A stretch of 64,000 bases of DNA from an uncultured Bacteroidales bacterium (GTDB lineage Bacteria > Bacteroidota > Bacteroidia > Bacteroidales > P3): NCBI GenBank assembly GCA_900314725.1, contig OMWJ01000004.1:62001-126000 (forward strand). Reading direction: 5' to 3'. This document shows positions 43,812 through 51,459 of the stretch, in pieces. A program made the position numbers and the translations under genes. The notes beneath the pieces were generated by a model. That model made no database searches and was not told the origin of the DNA. It worked only from the letters and a program-made list of their open reading frames with translations. Each line of letters opens with the position of its first letter. Positions within the stretch are counted from its first letter, which is position 1.

Positions 43812-45491
43812 ATGAAAAAACTAAGTTTGATTTTAATCGTGCTATTTTTAGGTATGTACGCTTCTGCACAGATAAGTACAAAGCAAGTTCCCCGTTCTTT
43901 TTCATTGAAAAGCGAAATAGAAATACCAACAACAACTCTGTCTTCTCCAGATGTTGATGCTCTTATGCAAGAAGATGAGATAAATGCACGAGAATTCTTT
44001 AAACCTCAAAGATGTGCAGTAGCCGTTCCTATGTTTGAAAATTATTTTGATAAGGCTAAACACATTTCTTTTGATGAATATGATTTGTATTTATTGAAAG
44101 TAGTCATTCCTTATGCACAGGCGATAGGTTTTTCTTCCGATAACTTTTATTTGCCAAAAGGAGGAGAACTGTATTTGTATAACACAGATAGAAGTAAAGT
44201 ATTAGGAGCTTTTACTTCTGATAATAATACAGAGGAAGGAGTCTTTGCAACTGAATATGTCTATGGTGAAGAGTTGATAATTGAGTATTATCAGCCAAAA
44301 AACATAACAGATAATGCAAAAATAGAACTTTCAGAATTTGTTTATTTCTATAGAGACGTTATTCATTTTGAAGACTTGTTAGAAGAAACAGATGAATACC
44401 TTTCTGAGACAGAAGAGAATGCAATAATTAAGAAATTCAGAGACTCAGGTTCTTGTAATGTAAATGTGAATTGTTCAGAAGGAGATAACTATCAAGATGT
44501 AAAAAAAGCCGTTTGTCGCATACAAGTCAAAGGTGGTAGTTCGTATTATTGGTGTACAGGTACTCTTATTAATAATACAAGTAATGATAAAACACCTTAT
44601 GTTATTTCAGCAGGACATTGTGTTGCCTATTCTACAACAAGTAACTTTAACCAATTTGTATTCTATTTCAATTATGAAACTTCTGGTTGTTCAACACCAT
44701 ATACAGAACCTGGATATACTTCTTTAACAGGTTGCTCACGTTTGGCATACGATAATACATACGGAGATAATGGAACAGATCATTTGCTTGTAAGACTTTC
44801 TTCAAGCCTTCCTTCTTCTTTAAATCCTTATTTTGCAGGTTGGTCAAGAAGCACTACTGCTCCAAATAAAGGCGTTGGTATTCATCATCCAAGCGGAGAT
44901 GTAAAGAAAATATCTACTTTTACTCAAAGACCTACAGCTGCTGAAGGATATACTACAACACATTGGAGAGTATATTGGGCTCAGACAACAAATGGCTTTG
45001 GTATTGTAGAAGGAGGTTCTTCTGGTAGTGGGTTGTTTAACACATCTGGTCTTTTGGTAGGAACTCTAACAGGTGGTTATTCAGATTGTAGTAATAGTAG
45101 TGCAAGTGATCAAAGAGATTGGTATGGACAATTTAACAAACAATTCCAATATCTTTCTCAATGGCTTGATCCAAGCAACACAGGCGTAACAACACTGAAT
45201 GGAATCTATTATAATCAACAAGCAAGTTTAGATAAAGTAGAGACAAATCCTTTGACTTTCTCTGTTTATCCTTCACCAGCGAAAGATAATATAACCATAA
45301 GTATAGATGTACCAGAAGAAGATTGTGTTGTTTCTGTTCTTGATAATATGGGAAGAAGCCTTATCTCAACTAAAATATCTAAGTCTGAAAAGCAGACAAC
45401 ATTAAATATTTCTTCACTGACTTCAGGTGTTTATTTCATTCGCTTGTATTCAAATAAAAACTCTTACGTTCAAAAATTTGTAAAAGAGTAG
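43812..45491 (+). CDS. Secreted trypsin-like serine protease with T9SS type A sorting domain
   Basis: A 559-residue exported protease. A signal peptide (about 1-19, YASAQ) and a pro-region of roughly 190 residues precede an S1-fold domain related to lysyl endopeptidases. The catalytic triad is His269 (ISAGHC), Asp323 (GTDHLL) and Ser404 (GGSSGSG). Several cysteines suggest disulfides. The last 75 residues, from VYPSPAKDNITIS near 486 to the end, are a T9SS type A sorting domain, so the enzyme should cross the outer membrane. The cleavage specificity is not determinable from sequence. It is placed 10 bp after coaE without functional connection. Confidence 0.92.
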   Translation: MKKLSLILIVLFLGMYASAQISTKQVPRSFSLKSEIEIPTTTLSSPDVDALMQEDEINAREFFKPQRCAVAVPMFENYFDKAKHISFDEYDLYLLKVVIPYAQAIGFSSDNFYLPKGGELYLYNTDRSKVLGAFTSDNNTEEGVFATEYVYGEELIIEYYQPKNITDNAKIELSEFVYFYRDVIHFEDLLEETDEYLSETEENAIIKKFRDSGSCNVNVNCSEGDNYQDVKKAVCRIQVKGGSSYYWCTGTLINNTSNDKTPYVISAGHCVAYSTTSNFNQFVFYFNYETSGCSTPYTEPGYTSLTGCSRLAYDNTYGDNGTDHLLVRLSSSLPSSLNPYFAGWSRSTTAPNKGVGIHHPSGDVKKISTFTQRPTAAEGYTTTHWRVYWAQTTNGFGIVEGGSSGSGLFNTSGLLVGTLTGGYSDCSNSSASDQRDWYGQFNKQFQYLSQWLDPSNTGVTTLNGIYYNQQASLDKVETNPLTFSVYPSPAKDNITISIDVPEEDCVVSVLDNMGRSLISTKISKSEKQTTLNISSLTSGVYFIRLYSNKNSYVQKFVKE

Positions 45492-45498
45492 TCTTTTA

Positions 45499-45675
45499 AT
45501 GAAAATAAAACTCTTTATCATATCAACCATTTTTCTAATTGTGATGTCTTCGTGTAGCAGTTCAAAGACTTCTATGCGAAAACATCGCAAAGGAAAATGT
45601 GATTGCCCCACTTGGTCTGTCAATCCCGACAGTTTTAATAAATATAATGATATTGCTGTTCTTTGTCAGGAGTAG
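45499..45675 (+). CDS. Small putative lipoprotein with CDCP motif
   Basis: A 58-residue ORF starting 7 bp after the protease stop. It has a lipoprotein signal (SIFLIV-like core, lipobox MSSC at about residues 16-19), a basic stretch and a conserved-looking KGKCDCPTW segment. Three cysteines follow the lipobox Cys (CDC and a final LCQ). Small lipoproteins of this type occur in Bacteroidota, but I know no function. The position between the protease and the SprT-like gene, with tight spacing, supports it being real. Confidence 0.65.
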   Translation: MKIKLFIISTIFLIVMSSCSSSKTSMRKHRKGKCDCPTWSVNPDSFNKYNDIAVLCQE

Positions 45676-45702
45676 TTTTTATTTTTTCTCAAAAAGCAGG
45701 TG

Positions 45703-46122
45703 ATGACAGAACAAGAATTAGCAATAGCAATGAAAGATTACTTTCCAGAGGATTGCAGTTTGGATATTGCACATATAGTTTTGCAATATAATATTGTCTT
45801 TAAAATTGTTCGTCCGCGAAAAGTCTTTTTGGGAACTTGCTATAAAAATAAGAATATTATAACTGTTAATGCAAATCTTCCACCTTTTCTTTTCTTGTTA
45901 GTAACACTGCATGAAATTGGTCATTTTATTTCTTTGAAAAAATACGGAACAGATATAAAGCCTCACGGAAAAGAATGGCAAGAAGAATATGTTAAACTTC
46001 TAAAACATTTTCTATACAAAGGGGTTTTCCCTATTAAGTTAGCAGAACGAGTTATGCAGGAAATAATACGACCAAAAGCCACTTGTTCAAAAGAACTTAT
46101 GGAAATGACTGCCAATGTTTAG
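45703..46122 (+). CDS. SprT-like zinc metalloprotein
   Basis: A 139-residue protein with the metal motif HEIGH near residue 70 and a third ligand in PHGKEW about 20 residues later, the arrangement of SprT-like/minigluzincin proteins. The C-terminal zinc ribbon found in longer SprT proteins is absent or reduced to one Cys. The ATG at 45703 is preferred over a GTG one codon upstream. The family includes DNA-protein crosslink proteases in eukaryotes; the bacterial role is unclear. It is followed 30 bp later by mtaB, possibly cotranscribed. Confidence 0.8.
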   Translation: MTEQELAIAMKDYFPEDCSLDIAHIVLQYNIVFKIVRPRKVFLGTCYKNKNIITVNANLPPFLFLLVTLHEIGHFISLKKYGTDIKPHGKEWQEEYVKLLKHFLYKGVFPIKLAERVMQEIIRPKATCSKELMEMTANV

Positions 46123-46152
46123 TCTCTACCATAAATAATATAAGAAGAATAT

Positions 46153-47436
46153 ATGCCAAAGATAGCTTTTCATACATTAGGTTGTAAGTTGAATTTTGCA
46201 GAAAGTTCAGATTTGTTGAGAAGATTTGTTAATGAAGGTTACGAAGAAACTTCTTTTCATCAAAAAGCCGATGTGTATGTTATAAACACTTGTACCGTTA
46301 CTTCAATAGCAGAAAAGAAATGCAGAAATGCAGTCCGTCAGGCTCATAATCTTAACCCCGATGCACTGATAGCAGTAATTGGTTGCTTTGCTCAAGTGAA
46401 TGCAGAAGAAATATCAAAGATAGAAGGAGTAAATATTATTTTGGGTAATGACAATAAACATCTATTGATCGATAAGGTTAAGCAGTGGAGTAGGGAAAAG
46501 GAACTGCAAAACTTTGTAAAGGATATTTCACGTCTGCATACTTTTTATTCTTCTGTTTCTTTCTCCGACAGAACACGTGGATTCTTGAAAGTGCAAGACG
46601 GTTGTGATTATTTTTGTACTTATTGTGAGATTCCTTTTGCGCGAGGTCGCTCAAGAAGTTGTTCAATAGAAGCAGCCGTGAAAGATGCTCAAATTCTTGT
46701 ACAAGAAAATAAAAAAGAGGTAGTTTTAACCGGTGTTAATATAGGCGATTTCGGTAAGGGGACAGATGAAAACTTTCTTGCTCTTATTAAGGAATTAGAC
46801 AAAATAGAAGCAATAAAACGTTACAGAATATCAAGCATAGAACCTGATCTTTTAACCAAGGAGATTATAGATTTCTGTGCATCTTCTCGTGCTTTTATGC
46901 CTCATTTTCACATTCCGTTGCAAGCAGGCAGCGACAAGGTGTTGAAGATGATGAAAAGAAATTACGATACTCAACATTTTAGAGATAAGGTTTTGTATAT
47001 AAAAGAAAAAATGCCAAACAGTTTCATAGCTTGTGATTGTCTAACAGGCTTTAATGGAGAAACTCAAGAAGAGTTCAACAAAGCAATAGAGTTTATAAAA
47101 TCTCTTCCGCTTGCTTTTGTACATGTTTTCACTTATTCTGAAAGACCAGATGCTCATGCTCTTAAACTACCCGAAAGAGTTCCTATAGCAGAACGAAGAA
47201 AACGAAGCCTCGTACTCCAAAATCTTGCAATAGAAAAAAAACGTGAGTTCTATAAACATAATGTAGGCTTAGAAACATCTGTACTCTGGGAAGAAAGTCA
47301 GAAAGATGGTTACATGTATGGTTTTACTGATAATTACATAAGAGTAAGAACAAAATTTAATCCAGCAAAAACCAATACCGTAGAGGACGTTATGCTGAAC
47401 AATTTTAATGAAACTGTTGAATGTTTTGAAGTTTAA
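46153..47436 (+). CDS. mtaB: tRNA threonylcarbamoyladenosine methylthiotransferase MtaB
   Basis: A radical SAM enzyme that adds a methylthio group to t6A37 of tRNAs reading ANN codons. The 427 residues contain the N-terminal UPF0004 domain with cluster ligands Cys11, Cys47 and Cys78, and the radical SAM CxxxCxxC at Cys151, Cys155 and Cys158 (GCDYFCTYC). A short C-terminal TRAM-like segment follows. The start THTLGCKLN-like HTLGCKLNFAES is typical of the MtaB rather than MiaB branch. It ends before the promoter of yajC. Confidence 0.95.
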   Translation: MPKIAFHTLGCKLNFAESSDLLRRFVNEGYEETSFHQKADVYVINTCTVTSIAEKKCRNAVRQAHNLNPDALIAVIGCFAQVNAEEISKIEGVNIILGNDNKHLLIDKVKQWSREKELQNFVKDISRLHTFYSSVSFSDRTRGFLKVQDGCDYFCTYCEIPFARGRSRSCSIEAAVKDAQILVQENKKEVVLTGVNIGDFGKGTDENFLALIKELDKIEAIKRYRISSIEPDLLTKEIIDFCASSRAFMPHFHIPLQAGSDKVLKMMKRNYDTQHFRDKVLYIKEKMPNSFIACDCLTGFNGETQEEFNKAIEFIKSLPLAFVHVFTYSERPDAHALKLPERVPIAERRKRSLVLQNLAIEKKREFYKHNVGLETSVLWEESQKDGYMYGFTDNYIRVRTKFNPAKTNTVEDVMLNNFNETVECFEV

Positions 47437-47469
47437 TATCATTGTATTTAAATAAATTTTTTTTCAGTT

Positions 47470-47499
47470 TTGGTAGTAGAAAAAAATATCGTACTTTTG
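47470..47499 (+). promoter_or_regulatory. Promoter of yajC
   Basis: TTG (47470-47472), a 19-base spacer and TACTTTTG (47492-47499) match the consensus exactly; the ATG is 48 bp downstream. Confidence 0.75.
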
Positions 47500-47546
47500 C
47501 AAAACTTAAATTTGAAATGTTTAACTAAATAAAAAAATAAATAGAG

Positions 47547-47879
47547 ATGAATTTACTAAGTATTATGCTCATGATGGGCGGACAAAACGGACAAGGTGGT
47601 GGTGCTGGAAGTGGATTAGTAATGTTACTTTTGATAATAGTTATTTTCTACTTCTTTATGATTAGACCTCAGACAAAAAAACAAAAAGAAGAGAAGAAAT
47701 TTAGAGAAATGCTTCAAAAAGGTCAGCAAGTTTTGACCATAGGAGGTGTTCATGGAAAAGTAAAAGAAGTAAAAGAAACAACAGTAATGGTAGAAATTGC
47801 TCACGAAGTAGTTATTGAAATAGAAAAAACAGCGATTTCTATGACCGCAGTTTCAACAAAAGCAGAAGAAAAGAAATAA
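47547..47879 (+). CDS. yajC: Preprotein translocase subunit YajC
   Basis: A 110-residue accessory subunit of the SecDF-YajC complex at the inner membrane. A short Gly-rich N-terminus is followed by one transmembrane helix (about 24-42), the family motif FFMIRPQTKKQKE, and a small beta-rich cytoplasmic domain (VLTIGGVHGKV). It has its own promoter and a bidirectional terminator, hence is monocistronic; in other Bacteroidota it often precedes ybbR-coaE, which here lie 4 kb upstream. Confidence 0.95.
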   Translation: MNLLSIMLMMGGQNGQGGGAGSGLVMLLLIIVIFYFFMIRPQTKKQKEEKKFREMLQKGQQVLTIGGVHGKVKEVKETTVMVEIAHEVVIEIEKTAISMTAVSTKAEEKK

Positions 47880-47905
47880 TTGTTGTTGAATATTTATAAA
47901 AGAAG

Positions 47906-47945
47906 AAAGCGAACGAAGATTTTTTAATCTTTCGTTCGCTTTTTG
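47906..47945. terminator. Bidirectional terminator between yajC and the kinase gene
   Basis: GCGAACGAAGATT (47909-47921) pairs with AATCTTTCGTTCGC (47926-47939) with one bulge, preceded by an A-rich and followed by a T5 tract. Confidence 0.85.
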
Positions 47946-47949
47946 GTGT

Positions 47950-48786
47950 TTATAAATGATAATTTATCAGTTCTTCTAAAGGAGCTTGGATGACCTTTCC
48001 AACTTTTACTCCATGTTGTTCGGCAACTTCTTTGAAAACATCTTGAGCATAGTAACCGACAGAGCCGACAACGTTTATAGGATGTTGCTTATAGTCGGAA
48101 TACTGCGAGACTTGCATGATGAAAAAGTTGTTAAACGCTTCTTCTATAATTCTTCTGCAATAAGCATCATCACGTCTTGTGATAGCAAACTTTGCAAATG
48201 AAGCCAAATAAAAGTTTGGTTTCTCTCCCATATAAAGTCTGTTGAGAAAATCTGCTTCTTCTCCGGGATTTTCTGCTGCAAACTGCTTGTGAATATGCTC
48301 AGGCATCTGCCCACGAAGGTAGTTTCTAAGGACAATCTTGCCGATATTTGTTCCAGCACCTTCATCACATAGCACGTAACCCAAAGAAGGTAGGTTCTCT
48401 ATTATCTTTTCTCCGTCATAAAGACAAGAGTTAGAACCTGTGCCAAGTATTGCAGCAACGCCTTTCTCTCTTCCACAAGTAGCACGTGCTGCTCCTAATA
48501 AATCATCTTCAATATGTATCTCTGTGTTAGGAAGATAGTGCTGGAATATGTTTGACATTTGTGTCTTCTTTTGAATGGTGGAACAGCCAGAACCATAGAA
48601 ATACATCTCCATTCTTTCGTTTGCTGGAATATTTGGAAGAATATTAGCCACTATTTCATTATTTATAGTGTTTTCTGAAACATTATAGGGATTCAAACCA
48701 ATAGAATGAAAGTACTTTCTTTGATTTGCGTTGTCAATTAAGCACCAGTCTATTTTAGTAGAACCACTGTCTGCAATCAATAACAT
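47950..48786 (-). CDS. BadF/BadG-type ASKHA kinase, N-acetylglucosamine kinase-like
   Basis: A 278-residue ASKHA-fold protein. Phosphate-binding DSGSTK lies at 6-11 and the second phosphate loop GTGSNS at 115-120, with EDDLLGAAR near 93-101 as in eukaryote-type N-acetylglucosamine kinases (NAGK/BadF family). It probably phosphorylates an amino sugar, but the substrate is an inference; related proteins are also annotated as generic BadF ATPases. Its start is 4 bp from the gltX stop, so it is probably cotranscribed with gltX. Confidence 0.82.
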   Translation of the reverse strand: MLLIADSGSTKIDWCLIDNANQRKYFHSIGLNPYNVSENTINNEIVANILPNIPANERMEMYFYGSGCSTIQKKTQMSNIFQHYLPNTEIHIEDDLLGAARATCGREKGVAAILGTGSNSCLYDGEKIIENLPSLGYVLCDEGAGTNIGKIVLRNYLRGQMPEHIHKQFAAENPGEEADFLNRLYMGEKPNFYLASFAKFAITRRDDAYCRRIIEEAFNNFFIMQVSQYSDYKQHPINVVGSVGYYAQDVFKEVAEQHGVKVGKVIQAPLEELINYHL

Positions 48787-48790
48787 AGTT

Positions 48791-50314
48791 TTAAAGATTT
48801 ATTTTTTCGCTTGCTATCTTCATTCTCTCCAAACTCTCTTGCTTACCTAAGAGTTTAAATATCTCCACCATATTTACTCCCTTAGTATCTCCAACAATTG
48901 CAAGACGAATGCTGTTCATTATCTGTCCCATATTCAGTTCGTTCTTTGGAATGTACTCCATTAGAAACTCTTCTGCCTTTTCTCCCCACTCTTTGTTGTC
49001 TTCTATCTTGGAAAGGTTGTCTATTATATCATTCATTCTTTGAGAAGTTCCTTCTTTCCAACGTTTTTTCAATGCTTTTTCAGCATATTCGCTTGGACGA
49101 ACAAAGAAATAATCACTATTGTCCCACAATTCTTTAGCAAAAGAACATCTTTCTTTGACCAAAGCAACTATGCTTTCTACAAATTCTATATTTGTGTTAT
49201 AGCCTTTTGCATTTAACTCCTTCAAATATTCTTCTGCTAATACACGGTTAGGAACATTTTGAAGATATTGATGATTAAACCATTTGGCTTTTTCCATATC
49301 AAACTTGGCACCATGCTTTGATATTCTTTCTATTGAGAATTTGTCTACCAATTCTTGCAGAGAGAATAGTTCTTGCTCAGTTCCATCGTTCCAACCTAAA
49401 AGAGCTAACATATTAATTACAGCCTCAGGTAAATAACCACTCTCTCTGTAGCCGGAAGATATTTCATTGGATTTAGGATCTTGCCATTCTAATGGGAAAA
49501 CAGGAAATCCCAATCTATCTCCATCACGTTTAGAGAGTTTGCCTTTGCCGTCTGGTTTAAGAATCAAAGGAAGATGAGCAAATTTTGGTGCTTCCCACTC
49601 AAAAGCCTTATATAAGCTGACGTGTAAAGGACAACTTGGCAACCATTCTTCACCTCTGATAACGTGAGAAATCAGCATTAGATGATCATCAACTATATTT
49701 GCCAAGTGGTAAGTAGGCATTCCATCGCTTTTGTACAAGACTTTATCATCCAAAAGTGAAGAATTGACGCTTATGTGTCCTCTTATTAGGTCATCAAATT
49801 CTATCTGTTCGTTCTCTTCAAACTTAAAACGGATAACGAATGGCGCTCCTGAATTGATAAGTTCTTGAGTTTCCTGTTCAGAAAGAGCAAGAGAGTTTTT
49901 TAGACTCTGTCTTGTGTGGCAGTCATATTGAAAATTCTTTTTCTCTGCTTCTGCTTCAGCACGCTTTTGTGCTAATTCTTCCGCAGTGTCAAAAGCATAG
50001 TAAGCCTTTCCTTTATTCACCAATTCCAAAGCATAGTCTTTGTACATGGCTTTTCTTTCGGATTGCTTGTAAGGACCATATTCTCCGCCTATTCCTACAC
50101 CTTCGTCAAACTTTAGTCCTAACCATTTAAATGATTCTATTATATATTCTTCTGCACCAGGAACAAAACGAGTCTGATCAGTATCCTCTATTCTAAGAAG
50201 AAAATCTCCTCCCATTTGTTTTGCAAAAAGGTAGTTGTATAAAGCCGTTCTTACTCCTCCAATATGTAATGGTCCTGTTGGAGATGGTGCAAATCTTACT
50301 CTTACTTTAGTCAT
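48791..50314 (-). CDS. gltX: Glutamyl-tRNA synthetase
   Basis: A class I aminoacyl-tRNA synthetase. The 507 residues have the normal length. The HIGH signature is HIGG at 17-20 ([15 protein letters not shown]) and KMSKS is KLSKR in the [11 protein letters not shown] segment. The C-terminal anticodon-binding helical domain follows. The length and single copy in the window cannot tell a discriminating from a nondiscriminating enzyme. The promoter lies upstream, next to repeat copy 5. Confidence 0.96.
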   Translation of the reverse strand: MTKVRVRFAPSPTGPLHIGGVRTALYNYLFAKQMGGDFLLRIEDTDQTRFVPGAEEYIIESFKWLGLKFDEGVGIGGEYGPYKQSERKAMYKDYALELVNKGKAYYAFDTAEELAQKRAEAEAEKKNFQYDCHTRQSLKNSLALSEQETQELINSGAPFVIRFKFEENEQIEFDDLIRGHISVNSSLLDDKVLYKSDGMPTYHLANIVDDHLMLISHVIRGEEWLPSCPLHVSLYKAFEWEAPKFAHLPLILKPDGKGKLSKRDGDRLGFPVFPLEWQDPKSNEISSGYRESGYLPEAVINMLALLGWNDGTEQELFSLQELVDKFSIERISKHGAKFDMEKAKWFNHQYLQNVPNRVLAEEYLKELNAKGYNTNIEFVESIVALVKERCSFAKELWDNSDYFFVRPSEYAEKALKKRWKEGTSQRMNDIIDNLSKIEDNKEWGEKAEEFLMEYIPKNELNMGQIMNSIRLAIVGDTKGVNMVEIFKLLGKQESLERMKIASEKINL

Positions 50315-50354
50315 AATGTGATATTAATTTAAATTAATTGTCTAATATTATCTG

Positions 50355-50362
50355 CAAAAATA
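50355..50362 (-). promoter_or_regulatory. -7 box for gltX
   Basis: On the minus strand TATTTTTG (50362-50355), followed by C, lies 41 bp before the gltX ATG. The -33 region abuts repeat copy 5; no ideal TTG. Confidence 0.5.
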
Positions 50363-50382
50363 CAACTTTTTTACAAACTATA

Positions 50383-50491
50383 AAAAAGACTTGATTTTTA
50401 TAAAAAAAGACTAAGTCTTTTAGTGTAAAAGATCAAGTCTTTTGAGGTAAAAGAGTTGATCTTTTTTTCTAAAAACGAAGTTTTTTTTGCA
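50383..50491 (+). repeat. Intergenic modular repeat, copy 5
   Basis: AAAAGACTTGAT (50384-50395) pairs with ATCAAGTCTTTT (50432-50443), enclosing a small palindrome AAAAGACT-A-AGTCTTTT (50405-50421). Alternatively AAAAGATCAA (50427-50436) pairs with TTGATCTTTT (50456-50465), with an inner CTTTT/AAAAG extension. The two structures share bases and exclude each other. It ends AAAACGAAG plus T8-GC. It lies between the gltX and 50539 promoters. Confidence 0.82.
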
Positions 50492-50519
50492 AGAAAAAGG
50501 GATTGTAAAATTTTATTTT

Positions 50520-50527
50520 TAACTTTG
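50520..50527 (+). promoter_or_regulatory. -7 box for the 50539 lipoprotein gene
   Basis: TAACTTTG followed by C lies only 12 bp before the ATG, so the predicted leader is about 6 nt, nearly leaderless. Confidence 0.5.
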
Positions 50528-50538
50528 CACTCTGTTAT

Positions 50539-51459
50539 ATGAAAAAATTGTTATACATATTTATATTAGTGCTTGTTTTATCTTCTTGCGATAACCATAG
50601 AAAGAGTAGCACGGAAGGTAATTCTGTCTATTATTGGAAAACAACATTTTCTCTTGATAAAACAAAGCAGGACTTTATAAGCAAAAACAACATTACTCGT
50701 CTTTATATACGTTATTTTGATGTTGTTCTAAGAGGGAATGCATCTGTTCCTAATGCAACTATAAAGTTTAAGAGCAGTATTCCTGACAGCATACAAGTGA
50801 TTCCTGCAATATATATAATGAATGAGTGTATGCAAAGCAGAGATACATCTTTGGCAGAAAAGATTCTTGAACGTATATTGCAGATTAACGCAACTAATGA
50901 TATAAAAAATGTAAGAGAAATTCAGATAGATTGCGATTATACTAAAAAGACTGAGCATAATTTTCTTGCTTTTATGCAACAACTCTACAATCTTTGCAAT
51001 AAACATAAAATAGGCTTAGCCACAACTGTTCGCCTATATCAGTTATCTTGGCAAGAACCTAAAGCAGACAGAGGAGTTCTGATGATGTATAACACAGGAG
51101 ATTTCAAAAATATTTATGATGAAAAACCTATACTTAATGTTGATAGTGTAGAAACTTATTTGCGTTACTTAAAGAATTATGATTTACCACTGAGCGCTGC
51201 CTATCCTTTGTTTAAATGGGATTTGTTGTTTTATGAAAACAGGTTTAAGGAGATACTTTATACAGAAGACCGTTCTTTTCTTTTCTCTGGAGATACAGTC
51301 GTAAGAAGAGAACCGACACTGTCTGACATTCTTAAAGCCAAAACACGATTACAGCAGATAAGAAAAGATATAAATAAGGAAATAATTGTTTTTGATTTAT
51401 CAGAATATAATATAGCACGTTTTAAAGATGAAGAATATAAAAAGATTTTTGCTCATTAG
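50539..51459 (+). CDS. Lipoprotein, possible TIM-barrel fold, unknown function
   Basis: A 306-residue lipoprotein (lipobox LSSC at about 14-17). The mature part alternates beta strands and helices like a (beta/alpha) barrel: YYWKTTFSL, RLYIRYFDV, VIPAIYI, REIQIDCDYT, IGLATTVR and GVLMMYN would be successive strands. QIDCDYT places acidic residues at a strand end, reminiscent of glycosidase-like or DUF3142-type barrels; this is inference only. The gene overlaps the next one by 32 bases in another frame, so the two are coupled. No family name can be given with confidence. Confidence 0.75.
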   Translation: MKKLLYIFILVLVLSSCDNHRKSSTEGNSVYYWKTTFSLDKTKQDFISKNNITRLYIRYFDVVLRGNASVPNATIKFKSSIPDSIQVIPAIYIMNECMQSRDTSLAEKILERILQINATNDIKNVREIQIDCDYTKKTEHNFLAFMQQLYNLCNKHKIGLATTVRLYQLSWQEPKADRGVLMMYNTGDFKNIYDEKPILNVDSVETYLRYLKNYDLPLSAAYPLFKWDLLFYENRFKEILYTEDRSFLFSGDTVVRREPTLSDILKAKTRLQQIRKDINKEIIVFDLSEYNIARFKDEEYKKIFAH

